From NCBI GenBank assembly GCA_027579435.1, contig JANBPK010000754.1, forward strand, positions 62,001 through 126,000: a stretch of DNA of 64,000 nt, in the 5' to 3' direction. Positions 49,748-59,728 of the stretch are shown here, piece after piece. This DNA is from Candolleomyces eurysporus (Eukaryota; Basidiomycota; Agaricomycetes; Agaricales; Psathyrellaceae). A program made the position numbers and the translations under genes. Each line of letters starts with the position of its first letter. The stretch's first letter is position 1. The notes beneath the pieces were generated by a model. The model was not told where the DNA came from and did no database searches. It saw nothing but the letters and a program-made list of their open reading frames with translations.

Positions 49748-51944
49748 CTACCGCCTCCCCGCACCGGTTCTAAACCTATCCAAAGCCGACTTCCTCCCGT
49801 TCTCCTCCCCACCTCCAGACCCCTGCTTCGCCTGCAACCTCCTGGCCTTTGCCTCCTCTCTCATCCTCTCCACCTTCGCCCTCACAGCAAGAACTTGCGG
49901 GTCCACCACGTTCTTCCTCTGCTTCCTCAAATACCTCTTCAACGATTTATTCCTCCCGCGAAGTTTCTTCTTCTCTTTATCATCCTTTTTGGACGGCCGC
50001 TCGCCATCATCTGCACCCCCCATCTTCACATCCCCGTCGCTATCAGAACCGTCCGACTCGCTCCCAGCCGCGGTCTCAGTGAGGTCAAGCTTCCCCTGCA
50101 CACCGAGCCTCTCCACCCTTTTCATCCGCGCAAACGGCACGTCCACGCCAACCTGCTTCACATGGACGTTCGCGCCCCATTTCGCCTTATCCGACTTGTC
50201 TAGCAGAGACTGGGCAGCGGTAGCGACCAAAGAGCTTGACGAAGCCGATACAGACGAAGTATCGAACTTGCCGACGAACGATGGGTCGAGGGTGATAAGG
50301 TCTGGCCGGATCTGTGAGAGAGAGAAAGTATGAGTACGGACAAGAAATGAGCAGCAGCTAGCTCGGGGTCCTCACCTTGTCCAAAAGACCCTTGATTTCT
50401 CTCTCCCTCCTTTGCTTGGACGACTCGAACGGATCCGCTTCGTAGCTGTCGAACTGCGGCTCTCCAGCACCAGGCACGATAATAGAAGTGAGACCCTTGT
50501 TATGCCCGATAGCCAACACATCGCTGAACGGCTCGAACCGCAGCGACGTCAGCGGCCTGTGTGGTACGGGATGCGTGAGGTAGAGCGGTGGAGGAGCCGA
50601 TGAGGCGCCATGGGAAGTGATAATGTGNGGTGGGTGGTAGACGTTTACGCTNCCNCCTGAGAGNACGCCGAGGTACCCTTTCTGGCTCCACTCCAGCTCG
50701 ACGTCTCCCGCTCCCCGCACGCTCCATTCTCGGACCACCCCCTTCCAGTTCCTGCAGTCCCAGACCTTGACCTTGCCGTCGCGGCCAGCGGTCGCCAGGT
50801 ACCTCCCAACGCCGTCGTGAGGGTTGACGCTCACGCTCGTCACAGGACCGAGATGGGACAGAATTTGCACCGCGGGTTTGGGGAGGTTAGGAGTCCAGAG
50901 CGTCACACAGCCGTTCTGGTGTCCCAGATACGTGACTGCACTATGGAGGTTTTGTGTGAGACTATGCGATGCCCCGAGTTTCGTTCGGTGTACCGCGACT
51001 TGCGTGCCGGTGGTGGTATCCGTCCACGAAAGATGTCCCGTATTTGTCTAGAAGTACTATGAGCAACAGCAACGTCGGCAATTAAAATATAGCAGATAGC
51101 AGACTTACCGTTGCGACCAGCAGCCAGTGCCATGGCAAGAAATCAACACGCAGAGGATCCACGATGTTGTTCAGCCGATGCACCTCAACGCCATCCCTGT
51201 CATAGACGTACACATTCCGCTTCTGGGCCACCGCGAAGAAGCTCTGGTCCTGCAAAAACGTTACATCCCTCGCACACTCTCCCCCCGCACCATTCCCACC
51301 GGCTCCAGAAAAATTGCTGCCGGCAAGCAGGTCGACTTCACTGTTGACCTTTCCACCCAACCAGTCGACGGAACTGACCCTGGTTCCGCCTTTCCCTGAG
51401 ATNAAAACGAGATGCCGGCCGTTCCGCGTCCACTTCATCCGTTTGGCACCTTCACCAGGTCGGAAGGTCAACTCGCGACGACCTCTGGCCGCCTCCCCGC
51501 CCACACTCGACTGGATTGCGTCTTGGGATATCCGCCAGGTTTTTTCGAGCGGGTCGGTGAGCTGTATTGAGCCAGCGTCGTCGGCAGCCAACGCGAGCAA
51601 TCCCTGCTGCGTATCGAGAGCCGTTTGCGAGAGGCTGTCGTTCAGGGCATGCTGGTGTACGAGCTGGTCGCGCAGCNTTTTTGTTGGCGATATGGTTGTA
51701 TTTCGGTGCGTCTTTCGAAGAAGATGGGTCGGACGGGAGGACGGTGAGAGATTTTNGGGACAGAGGCTCGTGAGGAGATGGATTGGAGGGTGTAGTCGTC
51801 GTTTGAGGTGCTTTCTTTTGATTTTCCTTTCGTTGTACCATTTCCTTTCGCCTTGGCCGTGCCGTTGCCTGATTCTCTGTCCTTTCCCTTCTTCAACTGG
51901 GGCAGAAGCTTGATGGCGTCTGCACGTGCAATCAAGGCATCCAT
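49748..51944 (-). CDS. UTP7: UTP7, WD40 protein of the small-subunit processome (BING4 family)
   Basis: Three exons (51944-51109, 51047-50376, 50311-49748) encode about 689 residues, provided the two Ns at 51677 and 51756 are surplus bases; removing both keeps exon 1 in one frame. It begins MDALIARADAIKLLPQLKKGK, then NHIANKKLRDQL. WD-type blades follow (AQKRNVYVYDRDG, VTYLGHQNGCVTLWTPN, YLATAGRDGKVKVWDCRNW). The BING4 C-terminal domain has GAGEPQFDSYEADPFES, KQRREREIKGLLDK and PDLITLDPSFVGKFD, and a basic tail ends the chain (KKKLRGRNKSLKRYLRKQRK). By family knowledge it is a nucleolar U3 snoRNP/processome subunit needed for 18S rRNA maturation. A truncated copy of its central part lies at 56817-57436. 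Confidence 0.95.
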
Positions 51945-53174
51945 GGCAGTGGTTTAGATGGAACCTTGAGACGACCAAATATCAAAGACGAGGATAAGAT
52001 TGATTTTTCCATTGCGTACACACCAGTGATTTTTTTTTGACCAAGTATTCCTCAGTCCAGAATGGCCTGGGGTAATCAGTGGGGGTTCTCTACTTACGCA
52101 GATAGCCTCCCGTCGTCGATGTCGTCGTCCTCAGCACCTAGATGGTCGTCGAGAACAAGCCTTGAAAAGCAGCAGCAATCGCGGGGACCATTGCCCCTAA
52201 CCCTATCCTTGCAGCTACACCTAACCCTGGCCTTCCCTATTTGGTCCGGCGGGCCGAAAGCTAATTGTCGCTCCACTTCAAGTTATGTCCGTGTTCGAGC
52301 CATGATAACCTAAAGACCGCCTAAATTCGCAAGAGATGGAATGCAAAAACCGTGAATTGCGACAAAACCAATTCCATTGTTGAACATGCATCAAGACACA
52401 GTGAGCGAGAAGATCCTCTTCGCGATAGTATCTGACGCCGGCCTAGTATCCGGGATTTTCAGTCAGCATACACCTTCAGTTCACTCCACCATATCTGACC
52501 ATGTGACCCACATGTCATGGCTAGCTTGCACGCTCAAAAACTGTGCAGATCAAGGGGGGGACCATCCGAGCACCTCGGCGTATTCAACTCCCTGGGGCAG
52601 GTCGTGGTTTCGACTACGGGGTCCTACCCCGTACATGGAAACGGTCATCAAACACGGCATTGCAGAACAGACGTCACTGAGCGTGGCTGAAGTCTATGCA
52701 TCTTGCTAAGGCTGCTTTTCCAAGAGCTTTATCTGTTTCATTCAGATAGAGCTAAAGAACTGATGACCACATGAATGCAAGGTTAGAAGTTTGGAAGAGA
52801 AGCAAAGGTTTTATGGGCAAAAGCCGTCAGGCTTTTCGGTCAGTCAGGACCGCCATGATCTAAGCGTGCGAGATTGAGATGAGCTGCAGTAGGGGGGGGG
52901 GGATTCAACACCGAGCAGCTATCAAATCTTTTACAACAGTAATATTAATCTTTATTAGCCCGATGTTGTATTTCTTAGACCACCGCATGAGTTCCTAACA
53001 GACAATTTGCAAATTGCTGTTGATTGGTGCACCTGTTGATTTCAAGTTCTGAGCCCCAGGAAATCCAAGGGATCCCTGGTGAGCTGCCGGTGGAGGGTGG
53101 GGAAAAGAAAACGGCGGCAAGGTGCCTTGGGCGAGCTCTATGCTCAGAGGCGATGGCAGTTGGAAGGAGAGGCC
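51945..53174. other. intergenic, no gene seen
   Basis: About 1.2 kb. Only short unrelated ORFs, a G-run near 52892-52902 and two short CCCTAACCC-like tracts near 52193-52237 are present. Confidence 0.5.
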
Positions 53175-53494
53175 TCAGGCCCTGTTCGGCAACCTGATAT
53201 CAGCCAATGCGTCCAAACAAAGTGGACAAACAAGAGCATCACGCCGTGACGGCGCGTCCGCATCCTGGCGCCCGCTCATTTCTTTCCTCAGAGCTACTGC
53301 AGCCTTTTTGTGCATTTCTGTGTGCTTTTTCGTGGGGAAAGAGGCGATCGAGGAGTAGATTCTGGTGGACTGTCCCCATTTTAGGCTTTCGAATGGTGCA
53401 AAACAAGCAGGGGGAGACCGAGAGTGCTCGCCACAAATGAGAAAACCGATAATCACTACGTTGGGCGCGGATTCGGTTGCCGAACAGGGCCTCA
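53175..53494. mobile_element. Harbinger-like MITE, 314 bp, 17-bp TIRs, TCA target-site duplication
   Basis: The element is 53178-53491. Both ends read GGCCCTGTTCGGCAACC toward the interior, a perfect 17-bp inverted repeat, and both are flanked by TCA (53175-53177 and 53492-53494). A 3-bp TNA-type duplication and a GGCC-TGTT-GG terminus are the hallmarks of PIF/Harbinger (Tourist-like) elements. It has no transposase-coding capacity; the 175-codon minus ORF across it is incidental. It must be moved in trans, if still active. Confidence 0.8.
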
Positions 53495-54684
53495 TCAGGT
53501 TTTCCTGCCTACAAACATAGACCGTGGAAGTCAAGTAACAGAATACCCGAGTCAAAATGCCTTGGAACCCTCCACTCCTATGCCACTCCATCCTAGGCTT
53601 GTTATCTGTAAAATGTCGCCCGAGTCCCCAACCTGCACTGTTTTTTTCACCACTGCCAGTGTATGTAGACATAAAATATATGCAGAATAGAGAAAATTGC
53701 ACCTACAGCTTCAGTACCATCCTCTCTACAAACTCTCACCTCAAAAACACCAGGGCAAAAAGAGAATTTACAACGCGGTTCCTCTCGACCCTCCCAAATT
53801 TGCGCACCTAAGGACGAGGGGAGGAGGGTTAGAGAGAGACAGAATCTTCAAGGATATCGATCCTGGCGATCCGCTTCTCCAATGCCCGGATTGCAGCAGA
53901 TTTCTGTCATACAAGAACAAGAATGATAAACCATACCTCACTCAGTGGGGTGGGGACCAATGTGTACAGCAAATGAATAGAATGGGTTGCTATTCGTTTG
54001 TATTAATAGACACAGTGATAACGCGCAGACTTGGTGCAGACTTAGCACGACCGCAGAATTACGTCGGTGACCGTGATGGCCATCACTCGTACTAAGCGTG
54101 AAATCAGCGGACTTGAGGGGAGTTGTAACTGCCGAATTGTTTGGATGGTGCCCCCTTGGCACAGATAGCTGTAATCTAACAATTGAAAGTTGTAACCCGG
54201 ACATGCCGACGGATTTGATTGGCTCATTGCGAGGGGCTACCAGGCTAGCATTCCGAGCATGGGGACCCATGCAACCCCAAAAGGCAGGTGAACGTTTTGG
54301 TTTCGGGGTCCCTAGCCATAAGAAGAATGCCAGTGATGATATCATTCGGCCATCAATTCTATCGAAGCCAAAACAACCTTCTTGAGAGATGGTATAGGTC
54401 GGATGAAGGAGTATTTGAAGCGGGACAGGTCTGCCTCCACTTTTAGTGCACACTTACCACCAAAGAAGCGGAGTCGCCCAAAGGCAAATGTGTACTTTGA
54501 GTGTAGTTGGCGATTATCAAGGCAGAGCGGGTCGACAACTCAGTAAAGATTGCCGAGACCGAGCCGTGAGGACCCCACAAGATGTTTTGTGCAGGTGCTA
54601 TGGGAAGTTGTCCTACGTCGCTTGCTAACCTGGCACCCCCTGGCTCATTGCCTCACCCAGATCCAACTTTGTCGGGATTTTGAC
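53495..54684. other. intergenic, no supportable gene
   Basis: About 1.2 kb between the Harbinger-like MITE and the large inverted repeat. An ORF at 53697-54095 (+) contains a CPDC pair (LLQCPDCSRFLSY), but no family was recognised. Confidence 0.45.
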
Positions 54685-54911
54685 GAAGACAACAGATTGT
54701 TACATACTAGTGAGCTCAGTTTGACAACCTCTTTCACAACTTCGATCCTTTTCTCTCGGCCTTCCACTTGCATTTGGACCTCTGTGAGTGGGTCCTCAGA
54801 AAATACCGGGAGGCGTTCTCCGTGAAGGGACTCTTTGTTGAGGTTGTGGCTCGCTACAGACCGCTGGTACAAACGGAAAGCTCTGCAGAATATCCATTGG
54901 GCTGTGATCAA
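54645..54911 (-). pseudogene. decayed copy of an unknown coiled-coil ORF, left arm
   Basis: The minus-strand frame contains VASHNLNKESLHGERLP, FSEDPLTEVQMQVEGREKR and IEVVKEVVKLSSLVCNNLLSS. It matches the plus-strand frame at 55595-55891 in the right arm of the inverted repeat. The copy diverges after LLSSS and lacks any continuation, so it looks like a truncated duplicate. The function is unknown; a coiled coil is predicted from the EKRIEVVKEVV heptads. Confidence 0.5.
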
Positions 54912-55848
54912 GCTAGAGCTCCAGCTTCGGCATTGGCAAATAGTGAGCGAGGTGCGGGGGATCTTTGATGCAATGCAGCCTCTAGTTGGTTTACCATTAT
55001 AACGCAGCCTCCACTAAAACCTCATGTAAATTTCCAATTCTGTCATTCGGAGTAGCCAGATGCAGCGGATCTCAAAAAATACAAAGTACGATTGTCGTAT
55101 ATGATGCCAGCCGAACAGTCGAGTGGCTTCTTCCGTCTGCAACACGTCCTTCATCACCTCAAGGTACTGCCTCTTACAAGCAGTGTTGGTTCGGAGTGAA
55201 GTAAAGTGAAGTGGTAAGGTATGTGGTAAGTGTGCCGGATCTCAAAAAATGTAAAGTCCGATTGTCGTACTCACCAAGGCCTTTCTAAGCATTTGAAGTA
55301 GATTACAAGGCAAAGAGTTGAAAATTCGACAGCTTTGCCTTTGCATTGACAGTTTCGTGCAGCCGTAGAGGTGATGGAGGACGTGTTGCGGACGGAGGGA
55401 ACCATCCGACTGTTCGGCCAGCATCACATACAACAATCGTGCTTTGTATTTTTTGAGATCGCATCGGGCTACTCCGAATGACAGAATTGGAAATTTACGT
55501 GAGGTTTGAGTAGAGGCTGCGTTATAAATACTGGTAAACCAACTAGAGGCTGCATTGAATCAAGGATCCCCAGCAACTCGCTCACTATTCGCCAATGTCG
55601 AAGCTCGAGCTGGAACTTGGTCTTCACAACCCAATGGATATTCTGCAGAGCTATACGTCTGTACCAGTGGGGTCTGTAGTGAGCCACAACCTCGACAAAG
55701 AGTCCCTTCATGTGGAACACCTCCCGATGTTTTCTGAGGATCCACTCACAGAGCTCCAAATGCGAGTGGAGGGCTTAGAGAAAAGGATCGAAGTCGTGAA
55801 AGAGGTTGTCACTCAGAGCTTGCTAGTATGTAACACTCTGTTGTCTTC
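54685..55848. repeat. large inverted repeat, two arms of about 480 bp, spacer about 210 bp
   Basis: The left arm (54685-55160) and the right arm (55368-55848, reversed) align nearly end to end with many point differences and a few small indels. Matching landmarks include GAAGACAACAGA, GACTTCGATCCTTTTCTCT and GCAGAATATCCATTGGG-type stretches, GCAGCCTCTAGTTGGTTTAC, and the GATCTCAAAAAATACAAAG box. A third copy of the GATCTCAAAAAAT box lies in the spacer at about 55228. The arms carry divergent copies of one decayed ORF. By eye identity is about 85%, so the palindrome is old enough to have drifted. Confidence 0.85.
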
Positions 55849-56175
55849 AATGAAGTTGTGCTCACCTGTTCTCAGAACCTTCAAGAAATGAGATTAGAAC
55901 TGCGTGCCTCGCAAAATCGAGTACCAGACAGTCCTCCACCCGTCAACATATATTCCCGCTCAATCACCATAAACTTTGATTCGAACAACACCTACAATAC
56001 AAACAATTCAAACTCAAACAACGACCACTCGATTCGGAGCCATGACCATCTGGCTGGAGATTCGGTCCGAACTCGCAACTCAAGTCGAAAACGGACGCCG
56101 CGGGAGTCAAGTTCGGAGGAGCAGCAAGAAAATCTATTCCAATCAAGTCCTCATAAGTCAACAATCACGTCGTAG
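55595..56175 (+). pseudogene. unknown coiled-coil ORF, right arm, frame-disrupted
   Basis: The first frame (55595-about 55850) has MDILQSYTSVPVGSVVSHNL, FSEDPLTELQMRVEGLEKR, and EVVKEVVTQSLLVCNTLLSS. A continuation in another frame (about 55851-56175) reads CSQNLQEMRLELRASQ and then an N/T/S-rich tail (NNTYNTNNSNSNNDHS). The two join without any splice site, so a one-base frameshift is likely near 55848, exactly where the inverted-repeat arm ends. This may be the better-preserved source of the left-arm copy. Function unknown. Confidence 0.45.
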
Positions 56176-56816
56176 TGAACAAAATCTCAGCCCACCTTTT
56201 CTTCAGCACCACACTCACCTGAGCCTCGCGCCGCCTCCAATGACAATCACGGACGGAGTCCAGATACGCGGCCTCCAAGCCAACAAGTGCATATTACTGC
56301 GCATGATCATGATCCCCCTGATTGCCCTTTTGATCGCACCTGCCCTGAGCCACCAGCAACATTCCGGAGAAACCCCTTCTGGCGATTTCTGACGGTCATA
56401 TTTCGGGCATGAGCGTCGAATTTCTTTCTTTCTCTTGTTTGATAGGCTTCATGAGGTATTTCCCGGTCTGTAGGGTGTATATTAGACTTGAAGTCTCCAG
56501 TGTTTACAGTGGCCACTCGCTCTCGTTCCATACATCCACCGTGAAGGCGCAGAGATGAACGACCACACTTCTACATTTTGATCCTTTTCTTTTATCATTA
56601 TGTCCCCGGTTTGCATTCGGTAGATTCCACCATGAACTTTCGTTATCTGTTGGGTACATGCATACGTTTTTAGCGGACAGTCTGATGCAAGAGCACATTG
56701 GGTGTAGTCTCTTACCTGGAAGCTGCAGGAAAGCCAATTGGCAAGCTTCCTGATATTCACACGGCCCTTTTAGGCCCCTTACAACAGGCAAGAAATGGGC
56801 CCTTGAGGTCGCTTTA
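56176..56816. other. intergenic, no gene seen
   Basis: About 640 bp between the coiled-coil ORF and the start of UTP7 similarity. Nothing was recognised. Confidence 0.5.
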
Positions 56817-57436
56817 AATTATCCGACTTGTCTAGCAGAGATTGCACAGTGGTAGCGACCAACGAGCTTGACAAAGCCGATACAGACGAAGTATCAAACT
56901 TGCCGGTGAACAATGGGTCAAGGGTGATAAGGTCTGGCTGGATCTGTGAGAGAAATATTAGCATGGACAGGAAATAAGCAGCAGCTAGCTCGGGGATCTC
57001 ACCTTGTCCAAAAGACCCTTGATTTCTCTCTCCCTCCTTTGCTTGGACGACTCGAACGGATCCGCTTTGTAGCTGTCGAACTGCGGCTCTCCAGCACCAG
57101 GAACGATGATAGAAGTGAGACCCTTGTTGTGCCCGATAGCCAACACATCGCTGAACGGCTCGAACCGCAGCGAGGTCAGCGGCCTGTGTGGTACGGGATG
57201 TGTGAGGTAGAGCGGTGGAGGAGCCAATGAGGCGCCATGGGAGGTAATAATGTGTGGTGGGTGGTAGACGTTTACGCTGCCTCCTGAGAGTACACCGAGG
57301 TACCCTTTCTGGCTCCACTCCAGCTCGACGTCTCCCGCTCCGTGCACACTCCATTCTCGGACCACCCCCTTCCAGTTCCTGCAGTCCCAGACCTTGACCT
57401 TGCCGTCGTGGCCAGCGGTCACCAAGTACCTCCCAA
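56817..57436 (-). pseudogene. truncated duplicate of UTP7 (exons 2-3, intron retained)
   Basis: The segment matches UTP7 positions about 50186-50808 at high identity, on the same strand, including the intron between exons 2 and 3 (copy AG-GT borders near 56947 and 57002). It encodes the last WD blade (TAGHDGKVKVWDCRNW), VLAIGHNKGLTSIIVPGAGE, FDSYKADPFES and the start of the terminal domain up to SLLDKSDN. Both the 5' two thirds and the basic tail are missing. Retention of the intron means a DNA-level duplication, not a retrocopy. Its sense-upstream end coincides with the TA of a MITE. Coding differences such as E to K in FDSYxADP suggest relaxed constraint. Confidence 0.88.
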
Positions 57437-58023
57437 TAGCCGTGCTCAAAGTTGAGCTGGAATTTCGCCAGCTTGGGTTCCAGCTCAGCTGACGCCAGCT
57501 CGGCTGCGNGGGAAACTCATGTAAGCACAGNAATTCANACTCCGCCGCGGCAAACGCGACCGGGACTGTTGCCTCGCCCTCATCTCTCCATATACTCTCG
57601 TTTTTATGGTTTCTCGTAACATTTTTCACTTGCGTCTTTTACATACTCCCAAAAATATGAGTATCTCTTGCCTTCAGATTAAGATGATCTGGTCTGTTAA
57701 GGTAGCGTGCCAGTGTTTCCTGGAGAGTGTAGATCATAGCGACATCCAACATTTCCTCCATGGATTGTGGAAGTGAAAGTGTGGTCTTGAGCGCCATATG
57801 TGTCAGATATTTTTCCATAAGCTTATCCCGCTCCAGAGACGGTGAAATTAGGTTGAAGAGCAAGACAGAACAAGTTTAGTTGTCGTATCTATCGCGCGCC
57901 GTGATGGACCTGCGGCGGAGTCTGAATATTTGTGCTTACATGAGTTTCCTGCGCGGCCGAGCTGGCGTCAGCTGAGCTGGAACCCAAGCTGGCAAAATTC
58001 CAGCTCAACTTTGAGCGCGGCTA
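57437..58023. mobile_element. MITE with 113-bp terminal inverted repeats, TA target-site duplication
   Basis: The left TIR (57437-57549) and right TIR (57911-58023 reversed) match over about 113 bp with few differences. They begin TAGCCGxGCTCAAAGTTGAG and end near ACTCCGCCGC. TA occurs at both outer ends, consistent with TA target-site duplication. The internal about 360 bp has only a 74-codon ORF and no transposase. The element sits between the UTP7 fragment and the terpene synthase fragment, neither of which continues on the other side. Confidence 0.85.
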
Positions 58024-58156
58024 TTCTATCTGTTGACGTGACAGCTGCCAACGGGCTCTCTTCGTTAGCTTTAGTTCAATTACGAGGCCCCTAGTCCAAC
58101 CATGAACTCTTCTCAAACCCGCTACAATCCTCTACAGGTATTCGTTGATTCCGACT

Positions 58157-58472
58157 ATGGCTTCTCCAGCAAGGCCACCTCCGAGCATGTTAACATCCAA
58201 CCTCAGTTTCCAGCTCCCTGATCTACTCGCCTTGACGAGTGCGTTTCCGTTCCGCGTCAACAGGAACTGCAAGTTTGCCACAGATGGCTCGGAGGGGTGG
58301 CTCTTATCTCAGTCTATCGGCAATGACGACGGCCCTGAACTTTCGCAGAACGAGAGAGAGGTTCTGCGGAGCGTCAAGTACGGGCTCCTAGCAAGCTTGT
58401 GTAGCCCAACGTCCGACGGACCACAGCTACGCGTTCTGACGGATTTCTTGAGCTTGGTGTTCATCTCGCATG
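58157..58472 (+). pseudogene. terpene synthase, N-terminal fragment
   Basis: The frame reads MASPARPPPSMLTSN, then LSFQLPDLLALTSAFPFRVN, GSEGWLL, LRSVKYGLLASLCSP and RVLTDFLSLVFISH, ending at a possible donor GTAGGA at 58473. This is the conserved N-terminal third of basidiomycete sesquiterpene synthases, in which a DDxxD-type metal-binding motif should follow directly (usually LDDxSDDMD). No such exon, and no NSE motif, is present in the next 1.2 kb. The enzyme would be inactive; the piece is a truncated copy or the stump left by a deletion. Its 5' end starts about 130 bp from a MITE. Confidence 0.65.
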
Positions 58473-59728
58473 GTAGGATACTGGAGGGCAAGGAGGGTCA
58501 TCATCAGGGGTTTGTGCGGGCACCGACAATCAGTTGTCTCACTTCATATGACTTTCCATTGCGTTAGAACAGCTCCGATGTCCCCAAGGCTTGCATATCA
58601 GTTGATAATTTCAAATATCTGCGTGTATAGATCGTGCACTATACAAAGGCCTCCATTCTTAGTGATAATATCAAGCTCCACAAGTAGTACGCCTCATTGT
58701 CAAGTTACAACAGAATGGTCTTAATGATACAGAGTGGTAAACATAGGAAGTCTTATAGAGTTGATCTTTGAAGGAATATAGATCAAGTCATGTATTTGGA
58801 GGTGCACTTTGTGATGTTTGTAGTCAGAGCATGAGTGATGGGAATGATAACTTCTTCACAATCCTCAAATAGTTTCGTACCTGATCGTAGGAGCAAGATG
58901 CACCTGAGCTTGTACTTGGGTGCGCAGTTTGCGAAACTTGTCAGGTAGACAAGGCCAATAGAGTCGGGTTTGTCTTCTCACCGTTACAAGGATCCTATAA
59001 ATGACATCCACGACAACATGTATCTTGACTTGTATTGATCTTTGCATTTAGTGGAGGTTACCAGGGATACAGGAGTGGTACCAGCGGCAACCTCTTCTCA
59101 TCATAGGACTAGGGGCGGAGCTTATATTCTCTACAAGGTATAGCTAGAATCTACTCGGTTTGGGACACGTATCTGAGGTACACCTACGGTCAAGTCTATC
59201 GTTCAAAGGTCACCTTTTCACCAATCCAATCATGATGATGCTGACAATCTCTGCAGTCAAGCGAAGCCGTTATCTGACCTTGGAGCGACTCCATCGATCC
59301 CAAAGCGTACCGGAAAGCTGCAGGTGACAGCGGTTGATAGCCGCTGCCCACCTCCATTTAGTTGGCGGGAATGAAGACATCTCAAGTAATATATCAGCCA
59401 ATGTAGAATCGGCGAAGTCTCCAGTGCATCGCTCGCTGACAAGATTTCAAAAGACTTGCAGTGCTGATCAAACTGACACGCCCTTAAGACGCTGTCAACC
59501 TACCAAGTTATTTTCGTGTTCCAATATGCGTCAGTACGGGCCGACATGATTGTCGGGTTTCAACAGACCAAGGTAACCAACCGTTCGACCGGCAAAATTC
59601 CCCGACTTGCAAGCTAAGGTCACAAGAATCATATACAGATGGGATTTCATATTTACAAGAGATACAGATAGGATTTCATATTTTAAAGATTTACGGAAGA
59701 TTAAAAACTCAAGGCAGACGCTAGGATC
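58473..59728. other. intergenic, no gene seen
   Basis: About 1.26 kb. The expected downstream exons of the terpene synthase are absent. A short direct repeat (ATACAGATxGGATTTCATATTT, two copies about 29 bp apart) lies at about 59634-59685. Confidence 0.5.

Noticed and set aside
52185..52240. Interstitial telomere-like CCCTAACCC tracts
   Set aside because: Each tract has fewer than two repeat units; not enough to call telomeric sequence.
53175..53702. 175-codon minus-strand ORF
   Set aside because: It runs through the whole Harbinger-like MITE and its flank, has no domain and no splice support; incidental open frame.
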